The position numbers were made by a program, and so were the translations under genes. The notes below the pieces were generated by a model, which was given only the letters and a program-made list of their open reading frames with translations, was not told where the DNA came from and did no database searches. DNA of 64,000 bases, taken from DASYQD01 sp963837455. GTDB taxonomy: Bacteria; Acidobacteriota; Thermoanaerobaculia; Multivoradales; JAIOJS01. Where the stretch lies: NCBI GenBank assembly GCA_963837455.1, contig CAWINM010000005.1:1-64000 (forward strand). The letters are read 5' to 3'. Shown piece after piece: positions 46,281 to 54,252 of the stretch (positions are counted from its first letter, which is position 1; the number at the start of each line of letters is the position of its first letter).

Positions 46281-46323
46281 ACTCGTGTGCTAAGATGAAT
46301 TTACCTACTTAGGTGACACGAGT
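46281..46323. promoter_or_regulatory. Inverted-repeat operator candidate between locus B primase and XRE genes
   Basis: ACTCGTGT-G-CTAAG (46281-46294) and CTTAG-GTG-ACACGAGT (46308-46323): two nested inverted repeats in an AT-rich island between the divergent genes. This is the expected site for the XRE regulator to control both directions. TTGACAG lies just next to it, 24 bases before the primase ATG. Confidence 0.6.
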
Positions 46324-46332
46324 CAAGCCACT

Positions 46333-46740
46333 TTGCGGAGGGCCCTATCCTTGGACGGCGACCTGATCCTCTGGGTGTCCGACGTGAGCTTCGCCGAAAG
46401 ACTCGCCAATCTCCGCAAGCAAAGGGGCCTCACTCAGCAGGCCCTTGCCGATGTCGCCGGCATCCACATGATGCAGGTACACCGCTACGAGAGCGGCTCT
46501 TCGCTGCCGTCGCTCGAAGTACTCAAGAAGCTGACGGTCGCTTTACGAGTCAGCGCAGACGACTTGCTCTTCGACGACGTCGAGCGCCGACCCGACGACG
46601 AGCTGCGCGTGCAGTTCGACGCCGTGTCTCGTCTGTCAGCCGAGGAGAAGCGGATCGTCCTCGAGGTGCTCGAGGGGCTCCTCCTCAAGCACGACGCGAA
46701 GCGTTGGATCCGGGCCGCCGATCGCGCCGCGAGCGGTTAG
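46333..46740 (+). CDS. XRE-family transcriptional regulator (locus B)
   Basis: A ~135-residue protein with a lambda-repressor-like HTH (FAERLANLRKQRGLTQQALA, then MMQVHRYESGSSLPSLEVLK) and a C-terminal helical tail (SRLSAEEKRIVLEVLEGLLL). It is divergent from the primase gene across an inverted-repeat operator, so it most likely represses the primase-recombinase operon and itself. Starts are uncertain: TTG 46333 is the farthest, and GTG codons at 46375 and 46384 are also possible. No protease or ligand domain is visible. Confidence 0.82.
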   Translation: MRRALSLDGDLILWVSDVSFAERLANLRKQRGLTQQALADVAGIHMMQVHRYESGSSLPSLEVLKKLTVALRVSADDLLFDDVERRPDDELRVQFDAVSRLSAEEKRIVLEVLEGLLLKHDAKRWIRAADRAASG

Positions 46741-46754
46741 CTGTCGGGCCGCTC

Positions 46755-47414
46755 ATGGCCGCTCCTGTCTTCTACTTGCATCTCGCAAACGATGGCGGCC
46801 TGTTCGCCGTCGACGGCGAAGGCGGCAGCGAGGCCTGGATCACCGAGGCGGACCTCCTTGCGCTCCTCGACGCATGGCGCGACACAAACGGCACCATCCT
46901 CATCAGCTCCGACTGTGAGCTCGATGAGCTGCCGCCGATAGCCGCTAAGGTCTTGGACAGAATCCGAGCTGCGAGAGTCACACTTGCACTCTCATCGGAA
47001 ATTCACCCTCACGCGCGGCGAAGCGGTGGTGCCACCACTCTGATGATGGCCGCCTATTCAGGGGAGCAGCGCCTACTCGAGGATCTCGTGCGTCGACGAG
47101 CCGACGTACACGCGCGGGACACTGACGGTCAGACGGCGCTCATGTACGCCGCCAACGGCGGCCACGAGAAAGCTGTCGATCTCTTACTGGAGGCTGGATC
47201 AGGAGTGGATGACGAGGAGCACACCGGCTCCACGGCGCTGATGTTCGCAGCCCAACACGGCCACTTCGCTGCCGTCCGCAAACTGCTCCAGGCCGGCGCC
47301 AAAGTAAACACCCGCGGCAAGCATGGGCTTACCGCAGCCGATCTCGCCCAGCAGAACGGCCAGACCAGAGTTCTCGCGCTCCTACTAGCACGCGAGCCGA
47401 GTAGCGCTCAGTAG
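46755..47414 (+). CDS. Ankyrin-repeat protein
   Basis: A 219-residue cytoplasmic protein. The first ~90 residues form an unrecognised alpha/beta domain (VFYLHLANDGGLFAVDGEGG, then GTILISSDCELDELPP). Three ankyrin repeats follow (TTLMMAAYSGEQRLLEDLVR, QTALMYAANGGHEKAVDLLL, TALMFAAQHGHFAAVRKLL) and a capping repeat. It begins 14 bases after the XRE stop and converges with the secreted toxin candidate, with only two bases between their stops. Ankyrin proteins are among known immunity families of polymorphic toxins, so an immunity role is possible, though the genes are not co-directional. Confidence 0.75.
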   Translation: MAAPVFYLHLANDGGLFAVDGEGGSEAWITEADLLALLDAWRDTNGTILISSDCELDELPPIAAKVLDRIRAARVTLALSSEIHPHARRSGGATTLMMAAYSGEQRLLEDLVRRRADVHARDTDGQTALMYAANGGHEKAVDLLLEAGSGVDDEEHTGSTALMFAAQHGHFAAVRKLLQAGAKVNTRGKHGLTAADLAQQNGQTRVLALLLAREPSSAQ

Positions 47415-47416
47415 CC

Positions 47417-48868
47417 TCACTGCGGCGGTTGGTATTGCGTGTAGAAGGGATAGTCCCTCTCTCGGATCGCGTCTCGCTCGATCTGGAAGTAGTCACTGCT
47501 CACCTCAGGATAATTCGGCCGGAGCCGGAAAGGACCAGGATCGGGGCCCGCGTCGATGATGCCGCGGCACTGATTCATCTGTTCGTTGATCCAGTACCGG
47601 TTGTAAGCCTTGAGCTGGACGCCGCTCAAACCCTCGGGCGGCAAAAACACATCTGCACCAAGAGCCGCTGCGGCTGGCTTGACTCGGCCTGCCATGTTTT
47701 CACCGATCACCACTGGTCGCTGATTTGTGTTCACTCGCGGCCCCAGATCCACGGTCTGGCCTTGTGGATCGACCAGAAAGCGCGCGCGCCAGCCAGGAGG
47801 AAGGTCAACGCCTGGAGGCGGCTCTGCTGGTGCGGGCGGTGCGTTGGGAGAAGTCGAAGGGTTGATGCTGAGCGAACCGCCGGGCCCGTTAACAGCTCTA
47901 CTGACCCCCATCGAAAGACCACTGAACGCAAAGCTGAAACCGACGCCCTGCGCCATCGACATGCCGTAGGCAGAGCTGCTGCTCACCTGACCGGCCGCGG
48001 CATCAGCACCCGCCTGATTACCCAGGCCTGCTGCGGCACCGACAACAAAATTCGTGGCCACATATCCAAGCCCGTAGCTGGCAGCTGCGACACCGGCAAA
48101 CCCAGCGCAAACACCCGCACCTACGGAACCGGCGTAGAGCCTCGTGCTCAACTCGCCGGCTGCCACGATGTACGGCGCCATCGCAGCTGTCTTGTCGGCG
48201 CCGATGTCGGCGCCCATCCCTGCTTCGATGACAAGTCGGGACGCCTCCTCGGCACCCACGACCGGTGCGAGCTGTGCGTAGAGTTCGGTCCCGTTGACAT
48301 CGCGATCTGGGACCGCCTTCCCGGATGAGGTCACCGTGACCTGAGTGACCAACCCTCGCGGGTCGGTTGCCATATTCGGCACATGTCCAACAAAGGCATA
48401 GAGGGAGGGTGTGGCGTGCCCTACGCCGTTCTCGAGCAAACCGAGCCCAAACCTCGATGCCTCTCCACGACTTACACGATTCGAGGCGGGCTGCGACTCA
48501 GGCCCAAAGAGCGCAAAGGCCCGGACACGAGTTTCGGGCAAACTCGGCAGCTCGCTCGGTGCGATCTCTGAGACGCGCGCGAGCTCGCTGGTGTCGACAA
48601 GCGCGCGCGTCAGCAGCTCGCCAGGCGGCTCTGGTGGTGGCCACCAGAGCGAGAAGCGAGAGGACTCTGCCAGCTCTTCAGGCAGCGGGTCCGAGGCCTG
48701 CGCGTCGTCGAGCACAGCCGCCTCGAGGCGGTCGACGTCGACCTGGTGGAGCTGGTCTTGCTGGAGGAGCGCAGGGAGCTTCGGCAGCGAGGCCGCTGCC
48801 GGCGAGATCGCCACGAGGGCCGCGAGGACGAGCAGCAGGAGGCTGACTTTTCTCCTAGTTGCTTGCAT
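47417..48868 (-). CDS. Secreted protein with RHS closing motif and C-terminal toxin-like domain
   Basis: The 483-residue protein starts with a signal peptide (MQATRRKVSLLLLVLAALVA, then ISPAAA). About 130 residues of low-similarity sequence follow, then the RHS closing motif SLYAFVGHVPNMATDPRGLV at ~157-176 without any RHS repeats before it. Next comes a glycine/alanine-rich hydrophobic stretch (~225-310) that could cross a membrane. The C-terminal ~110 residues (QRPVVIGENMAGRVKPAAAA, LGADVFLPPEG, INEQMNQCRGIIDAGPDPGP, SDYFQIERDAIRERDYPFY) resemble a toxin domain found at the ends of RHS proteins; its activity is not known to me. A minimal RHS-type effector is the best guess. Confidence 0.65.
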   Translation of the reverse strand: MQATRRKVSLLLLVLAALVAISPAAASLPKLPALLQQDQLHQVDVDRLEAAVLDDAQASDPLPEELAESSRFSLWWPPPEPPGELLTRALVDTSELARVSEIAPSELPSLPETRVRAFALFGPESQPASNRVSRGEASRFGLGLLENGVGHATPSLYAFVGHVPNMATDPRGLVTQVTVTSSGKAVPDRDVNGTELYAQLAPVVGAEEASRLVIEAGMGADIGADKTAAMAPYIVAAGELSTRLYAGSVGAGVCAGFAGVAAASYGLGYVATNFVVGAAAGLGNQAGADAAAGQVSSSSAYGMSMAQGVGFSFAFSGLSMGVSRAVNGPGGSLSINPSTSPNAPPAPAEPPPGVDLPPGWRARFLVDPQGQTVDLGPRVNTNQRPVVIGENMAGRVKPAAAALGADVFLPPEGLSGVQLKAYNRYWINEQMNQCRGIIDAGPDPGPFRLRPNYPEVSSDYFQIERDAIRERDYPFYTQYQPPQ

Positions 48869-48992
48869 CTCTTCTTTTCCTAGCTGCTACTCGCTCTGGA
48901 TTCTACGACCGCTGCAACCAGCCGGAGCAGACCGGAAGCGACTAGGGGGAAGAAGCAGCTCCGGATTCTGACGACGGCACTGGCTCCGCCGA

Positions 48993-50087
48993 TCACTCGT
49001 CGCGGCGATCGCCGAGGGCCTCGAGCCCTTCGTCGCGGGCCAGCTCGGCAGCATCCTCGGCCTCGACGTCGCGCTCACGGTGCTCGAGCCGTGCTGCGGG
49101 ATGCGTGGCGTCGTGGATCTTCTTGAGCTTGCCGATCGAGACGTGGGTGTAGATCTCGGTCGTCTTTAGGCTCTCGTGGCCGAGCATCTCCTGGATGTAG
49201 CGGATGTCGGCGCCGCCCTCGAGCATTTGCGTCGCCATCGTGTGGCGCAGCAGGTGGCAGGCTCCCTTCCTGCCGATCTCCGCCTGGCGGGTGTAGCGGC
49301 CACCGAGGTAGGTGATGCGCGAGGGCGAGATCGGCTCGCCGTATTCACCGAGGAAGAGCTCTCCCTCGTCGATGCCGGCCACGAGCTTGGGCCGCGACTC
49401 GCGCAGGTACTTCTCGATCCAGAGCAGGGCCCGCTCCCCCACCGGCACGATGCGATCCTTCTTGCCCTTCCCCTGGCGCACGAAGACAGTGCCGTGGAAG
49501 AAGTCGACGTCGGAGAGCGCCAGGTGCACGAGCTCGCCGCGGCGCAGACCCGACGAGTAGGCAAGCTCGAGGATGGCGCGATCGCGCAGGCCGAGCGGAT
49601 CGGCGAGGTTGGGTTGTGAGAGGACGAGCTCGACTTCTTCGAGTGTGAGCGGGCTCTCGAGCAGCTTCGGCAGCCGCGGCAGCAAGAGATCGGCCGCCGG
49701 ATTGGCGGCGAGGTAGTGCTGCCGCACGAGCCAGCGAAAGAAGCTGCGGACGGCTTGCAGCCGGCCCACCTGGCTCGCGATCGAGAGCGGCCGGCCGTCG
49801 CTCTTCCGCGCCGCGTAGAGCTGGCTCTGGTACAGCTCGAGCACCGCCAGCGTCACCTCGCCTGCCCGCTCGATGCCGCGCTCCTTCGCCCAATCCGAAA
49901 ACCACCGGAGATGCCGAAACGCCTGGCGGATCGTCGAGTCGGAGAAGTGCCGCTCGGTGATCCAGCGCAGGTACTCGGCGACCAGGCCGTCGAGCGGTGT
50001 GGGCGTCGTCGTCGCTCGATAGTTGCCCTGGCCGCGGGCCTTGAGGCTTCCGACCCGGCGCAGGCGGCGCGGCGCTTTCGTGCGCAT
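48993..50087 (-). CDS. Tyrosine recombinase of locus C, intact
   Basis: A 364-residue XerC/D-like recombinase. The N-terminal SAM-like domain (EYLRWITERHFSDSTIRQAF, SFFRWLVRQHYLAANPA) precedes the catalytic domain, with Arg in YSSGLRRGELVHL, Lys in QGKGKKDRIVPV, His/Arg in CHLLRHTMATQM, His in MLGHESLKTTE and nucleophile Tyr in EIYTHVSIGKL. ATG 50087 lies about ten bases after the corrected end of the primase gene, the same layout as locus B. It most likely integrates or excises the element carrying it. It lacks the extra helix typical of integron integrases, as far as I can see. Confidence 0.9.
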   Translation of the reverse strand: MRTKAPRRLRRVGSLKARGQGNYRATTTPTPLDGLVAEYLRWITERHFSDSTIRQAFRHLRWFSDWAKERGIERAGEVTLAVLELYQSQLYAARKSDGRPLSIASQVGRLQAVRSFFRWLVRQHYLAANPAADLLLPRLPKLLESPLTLEEVELVLSQPNLADPLGLRDRAILELAYSSGLRRGELVHLALSDVDFFHGTVFVRQGKGKKDRIVPVGERALLWIEKYLRESRPKLVAGIDEGELFLGEYGEPISPSRITYLGGRYTRQAEIGRKGACHLLRHTMATQMLEGGADIRYIQEMLGHESLKTTEIYTHVSIGKLKKIHDATHPAARLEHRERDVEAEDAAELARDEGLEALGDRRDE

Positions 50088-50324
50088 CGCGTGACGCTCA
50101 GCGAGCGCGCAACGCTCGACGGCGCGTGCTGGCCGCGGTCCCGAGATGCGAGATTTCGGGCTCGTGGCCGTTCTTCGCCGGCAAGTCGCTGCTGCCGTTG
50201 CCGTTCCTGTGAGAAAACGGCTCCCGAGCACTCCCCGATTCCGGGCCGATTCGATCCCGACTCGACCCCGACCGCTCCCCTTCCTGCCCCGGCCACCTGC
50301 CATTTCGCCCCGACCGGTCAGCCG

Positions 50325-53267
50325 TCATCCGTTGCGCCGCACGGCCGACGTCGATGAGCCCGGGGACGAAGCGCGAGCCGTCGGCGCCTTCGCCGGCGTA
50401 GACAGCTCGTAAACGAAGCTCTGACCGCGCCCGCCGCGGTGGACCACGACGTACTCGAGATCGACCAGTCGCGCCATGTGCACCTTGAGCTGCGTCTGGC
50501 CGAAGCCAGTCCAGGCCCGCGCTTCGCGCAAGAGGAATCGCAGCGCGCTCTGCTCGACGCCGAGCAGCTCGCATTCCTCGATCACCCGCGCATGCAGCAG
50601 CTCGAGCAGCCGCCGCGTCTGCGGCGCGAGCTCGTCGAGCGAGCGACCGAGCACCTCGTGCGCGAGCCGGTTGGCGAGCTCGACGTCAGCTGCCTCGACC
50701 TCGAGCACCTCGACCTCGTGGCCTCCTCTCGTCTCTCGCCGGATCTTCCGCTGGTGCTGGTGCAAGAGAGCGATGGCGCGGATCAGCATCAGGTACTTCC
50801 GATGGTCGCGCCTGCTGCGCGTCTGGCTGTCTTGGAAGGACAGCTCGCGCGCGAGGGGATTGACCACCACGAGCGGGCGCAGGAGGCGCTGGAAGTTCTT
50901 GTGGCGGGCGAGGACCTCGCGTCGTTCTTCGCGGGCCCAGAAGCCCTCGAGCGTCTCGTCCTCGCGCTGCATGGCGTGGATCGCCCGCGTCTGCTCGCGG
51001 CCCTCGTCGACGGTGAGCACCAGCGAGCGGTTGAGCAGCTCCTCGTCGATCTCGACGGCGGTCGTGGTGAGCAGGATCGCCACCGGCCCTTCGACGCGGT
51101 ACTCGTGGGTGACGAGCCGCCCGCTCTGCGGGTCCTTGCCGGTCGAGGCGATCGTCAGCTCGCCTTCGCTCTGGAGGAGCTTCAAGGCGTAGGAGGCGCG
51201 CTCGGCACCCTCCTCCTCGACCAGGGCGAGCACCTTGTGCTTCAAATCTTGCTCGCTCATGTAGAAGAGCGACTGCCCGGTCATCGCCGAGTACTTGACC
51301 CGCTCCTCCTCGGGGACGAAAGCGAGCACCGCATCCATGAGCGCTGACTTGCCCGCCGCCGAGCTGCTCTGGATCATCACCGCGAGCGGCCGTTCGAGCT
51401 TGCGCGAGACCGCAGCGAGGTAGCCCACGAGCTTGTTGGTCTCTTCGCCGACCACACCGCAGCGCCGGAAGTCCTCGAGGATCCGGGCCATGAGCTCTGG
51501 ATCGCGGCCGAGTGCGAGCGCCTCTTCGCGCTCGGCATCCGTCATTGCCGGCAGCTCGGCTTTGGGCCGCAGCGCCGCCTCGATCGTCTCGCGCTGCAGC
51601 AGCTCAAGGCGCAGCAGGACGCGCTGCAGGTCGTGACGCACGACGTCCTCAGCCACACCGAGCTCCTCGGCTGCCTGCTTCATAAACGGCAGTCGTTGCC
51701 GCGCCGAGTAGAGGTCGAGGGTGTCGACGTGGAAGGCGTCGCGGCGGGAGGCGAGGAGGTTCACCTTCAGAAGCTCGTGGGAGAGGTTCTTGCCCAGGCC
51801 GCGCACGCGGTAGCGGCGATCGCCGAGCCACAGCACCACCTCGTCGCCGTTGACCTCGATCGGCACGTCGCAGACCGGAGCAGGCGGCGCCGGCGATGCC
51901 GCCGGCGCCGCTTCGGAGGTCGCAGCTAGGGAAGAGGCCAAGGCGTCTGCGGCAGCCGAGCGGACGAGCAGCTCGCCGAGCGTCGGGTTGGGCTCGACGG
52001 GCGCTACTGCCGCCGCTGGCTCCTCCACCGCCGCCGGCGAGGCCTCCGCATCCTCTTGCGGCTCGAGGTCCCTCGACGGGACCACCGGCGCGATGTGCGC
52101 CGTTGCGTGCGCCGGCGGCGGCCCTTTGCCCATCCACTGCGCCTGGCGGATCGCCAGGCCCAGGCTCTTGTTTGCCGGCGTCACCTTCTGCGCGTACTCG
52201 TTGGCGTCCATGCCGCGCGGGAAGAGCACGCGGAAACACTCGATGCCCGAGGCGAGCAGCTGCTCGGCGACCTTGGCGGCACCCTTCTCGCCGCCCTCGT
52301 CGCGGTCGTAGGCGATGAGGACGCGGCGGGTGCCGTGCCGGCGGAAAGCGTCGAGGTGATCTTCGGTGAAGCCGTGGGCTCCCCATGACGAGGTGACGTT
52401 GACAAAGCCCGCGGCCCAAAAGGTCATCGCGTCAAGCGGGCTCTCGCAGAGGATCACTTCCTTGTGCTCGAGGAAGGACCGCCAGTTGAGGACGCCGCGC
52501 CGCGGGCCGGCGAGATAGAGGTGCTTGGGAGTCGTGTCGCTGTGCAGGCTCGTGTGAATGGTGCGGCCGTAGAGGCCGACGACGAGGCCGCTCTCATCGC
52601 GCGTGGGTACCACCACCCGGCCGTGCATGTGCTCCTGGCCGGTGCCTTTTCGCATCACGCCGAGCTCGATCACTCGCGCGCGAAACCGCTGCCCCGGCTT
52701 GCTCATCCGCGGCGGCATCCGCCGGCACAGCGTGCCGTCCGAGTAGCCCAGCTCGAAATGCGCGAGCAGCTCGGGTGCCAAGAGGCCGCGCCGATCGAGG
52801 TAGGCAAGAGCCTTGGGAGTGCCGAGCAGCGTCGCGTGGTAGTAGCGCACCGCTGCGTCGAAAAGCTGACGGTCGTCCATCCAAGTCGCGAGCACCAGCG
52901 GTTCGCCAGGCTGGAGATCTGCGGGCGCCGTCGCCGGCGGCGCATCTGCTGATTCAGCCTCCACGACGCAGGCCCCGCCCACCATCTGCTGCAGCTGCAC
53001 CACCGCCTCGCGGAAGCCCACCCGCTCTTCCCGCATCACCCAGTCGATCGCCGTCCCTCCTGTCTGACAGGCGCCCATGCAGTGAAAGAGCGGCGGATCC
53101 TTCTCGGGCGAGATGACCAGAGAGGGCTCGCGGTCCTCGTGCCACTTGCATAGGCCCACCCAATCCCTCCCCTGCCGGCGCAGCTTCACCCCCGAGGCCT
53201 CGACCAGCGCCACGAGATTCACCGCTCGTTTGAGCCGCTCGACCTCTGCCTCGGGGATGCGCGCCAT
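50325..53267 (-). CDS. CHC2 zinc-finger / TOPRIM / ATPase primase-like protein (locus C), tail frame-shifted
   Basis: A paralog of 42945-46247 with the same order: zinc finger (Cys40, His43 in CKWHEDREPS; CMGACQTGG), TOPRIM (EVILCESPLDAMTFWAAGF; IAYDRDEGGE), Ala-rich linker, ATPase (QSSSAAGKSALM; SAMTGQSLFYMSEQDLKHK; TQTRSRRDHRKYLMLIRAI) and winged-helix end (WTGFGQTQLKVHMARL). After GQSFVYEL at ~50406 the frame is lost by one base. The neighbouring frame continues VYAGEGADGSRFVPGLIDVG and runs to 50098, matching locus B's tail, so the true protein is about 1055 residues. ATG 53267 has AGGAGGG upstream. An XRE gene diverges from it. Confidence 0.83.
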   Translation of the reverse strand: MARIPEAEVERLKRAVNLVALVEASGVKLRRQGRDWVGLCKWHEDREPSLVISPEKDPPLFHCMGACQTGGTAIDWVMREERVGFREAVVQLQQMVGGACVVEAESADAPPATAPADLQPGEPLVLATWMDDRQLFDAAVRYYHATLLGTPKALAYLDRRGLLAPELLAHFELGYSDGTLCRRMPPRMSKPGQRFRARVIELGVMRKGTGQEHMHGRVVVPTRDESGLVVGLYGRTIHTSLHSDTTPKHLYLAGPRRGVLNWRSFLEHKEVILCESPLDAMTFWAAGFVNVTSSWGAHGFTEDHLDAFRRHGTRRVLIAYDRDEGGEKGAAKVAEQLLASGIECFRVLFPRGMDANEYAQKVTPANKSLGLAIRQAQWMGKGPPPAHATAHIAPVVPSRDLEPQEDAEASPAAVEEPAAAVAPVEPNPTLGELLVRSAAADALASSLAATSEAAPAASPAPPAPVCDVPIEVNGDEVVLWLGDRRYRVRGLGKNLSHELLKVNLLASRRDAFHVDTLDLYSARQRLPFMKQAAEELGVAEDVVRHDLQRVLLRLELLQRETIEAALRPKAELPAMTDAEREEALALGRDPELMARILEDFRRCGVVGEETNKLVGYLAAVSRKLERPLAVMIQSSSAAGKSALMDAVLAFVPEEERVKYSAMTGQSLFYMSEQDLKHKVLALVEEEGAERASYALKLLQSEGELTIASTGKDPQSGRLVTHEYRVEGPVAILLTTTAVEIDEELLNRSLVLTVDEGREQTRAIHAMQREDETLEGFWAREERREVLARHKNFQRLLRPLVVVNPLARELSFQDSQTRSRRDHRKYLMLIRAIALLHQHQRKIRRETRGGHEVEVLEVEAADVELANRLAHEVLGRSLDELAPQTRRLLELLHARVIEECELLGVEQSALRFLLREARAWTGFGQTQLKVHMARLVDLEYVVVHRGGRGQSFVYELSTPAKAPTARASSPGSSTSAVRRNG

Positions 53268-53324
53268 CCGTTGCCCTCCTGGGCGAAACCCTGTCAAGAC
53301 CTCTCAGAGACGAATAACTCGAAT

Positions 53325-53360
53325 CGGAGTATACTCCGTTTCGGAGTTTCGACAACTCCG
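53325..53360. promoter_or_regulatory. Two operator-like palindromes between locus C primase and XRE genes
   Basis: CGGAGTATACTCCG (53325-53338) is a perfect 14-bp palindrome. CGGAGTT-TCGAC-AACTCCG (53342-53360) repeats the same half-site with a spacer. Two copies of a CGGAGT half-site pair in the divergent promoter region suggest cooperative repressor binding by the XRE protein. Confidence 0.65.
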
Positions 53361-53384
53361 ATCCGCAAACCCGGGGGTACCCTG

Positions 53385-53771
53385 ATGTCGCATGCCGAGC
53401 TCGTGCTCACGATGACGCAGGAAGAGAAGGCCTTCTTCGTCGCCCTCGGCGGGCGGATCGCGGCGCTCCGCAAGGAGGCCGGGCTCACCCAGACCCAGCT
53501 CGGTGAGGCCATCGGGATCTCGCAGCAGCACATGGCCTCCTTCGAGGCCGGCCGGCGGCGAGTCCCCGTCTCCGCGCTCTCCGTTCTCGCTGGCGCGCTC
53601 GGCGCCGCGATCGAGGATCTGCTCGGCGACGCCACGGCGCCGGCCGCGAAGCGCCGCGGCCCGGCGCCCAAGCTCCAGCGTCAGCTCGAGCGCGTCTCGC
53701 GCCTGCCGCGCGCGCAGCAGCGGTTCGTCTCCGAGTTTCTCGACACCGTCCTGCAGCAAGCCGGCCGGTAG
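53385..53771 (+). CDS. XRE-family transcriptional regulator (locus C)
   Basis: A 128-residue protein with an HTH (LGGRIAALRKEAGLTQTQLG, then SQQHMASFEAGRRRVPVSAL) and a C-terminal helix (QRQLERVSRLPRAQQRFVSE). ATG 53385 follows the operator palindromes. Its stop is immediately followed by the Vsr start (no gap), so the regulator and the restriction-modification genes form one transcript. It could act both as repressor of the divergent primase operon and as controller of the methyltransferase operon. Confidence 0.83.
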   Translation: MSHAELVLTMTQEEKAFFVALGGRIAALRKEAGLTQTQLGEAIGISQQHMASFEAGRRRVPVSALSVLAGALGAAIEDLLGDATAPAAKRRGPAPKLQRQLERVSRLPRAQQRFVSEFLDTVLQQAGR

Positions 53772-54242
53772 ATGGTCGCCCTCGCACCGAGCTACAAGGG
53801 CCGGCATCCCGCCTCGGCCCGCGCGAGCGCCGCCGCCCGCGGCGCCAGCCGCAAGACCGACACCCGCTGCGAGGTCAAGCTACGGAGCCTCTTGTGGCGC
53901 GCCGGTGCTCGCTTCCGCAAGGACGTTGGCTCCTTGCCGGGCCGGCCCGACATCGTCTTTTCGCGGGCGCACCTCGTCGTCTTCTGCGACGGTGACTTCT
54001 GGCACGGCAGGGACTGGCAGGCGCGGCGCCGCAAGCTCGAGGTGGGGACGAATGCCCCGTACTGGGTCGCCAAGATCGAGGCAAACAGGGTCCGCGACCG
54101 CCGCCACACCGGACAGCTCGAGGCTTCCGGCTGGACCGTGTTACGAGTTTGGGAGTCGGCGATTCACGAGGCTCCCGAGGCGATCGCTCGTGACATTCTG
54201 AGGCTGCTTCGGCGCTTGACAAGACACCAGCAGAAGGCGTAA
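53772..54242 (+). CDS. vsr: Very short patch repair endonuclease
   Basis: Vsr nicks DNA at T:G mismatches left by deamination of 5-methylcytosine. The 156-residue product has the family core: RKTDTRCEVKLRSLLWRAG, then GSLPGRPDIVF, VVFCDGDFWHGRDW with the catalytic Asp/His, and WVAKIEANRVRDRR. About 25 extra residues precede it. The ATG abuts the XRE stop. The cytosine methyltransferase whose damage it would repair follows after ten bases. Confidence 0.92.
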   Translation: MVALAPSYKGRHPASARASAAARGASRKTDTRCEVKLRSLLWRAGARFRKDVGSLPGRPDIVFSRAHLVVFCDGDFWHGRDWQARRRKLEVGTNAPYWVAKIEANRVRDRRHTGQLEASGWTVLRVWESAIHEAPEAIARDILRLLRRLTRHQQKA

Positions 54243-54252
54243 AAGAAGCGTA

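Noticed and set aside
41905..50087. The two tyrosine recombinases as integron integrases
   Set aside because: They have plain XerC/D-like architecture, are coupled to primase genes and lack the extra IntI-specific region as far as visible.
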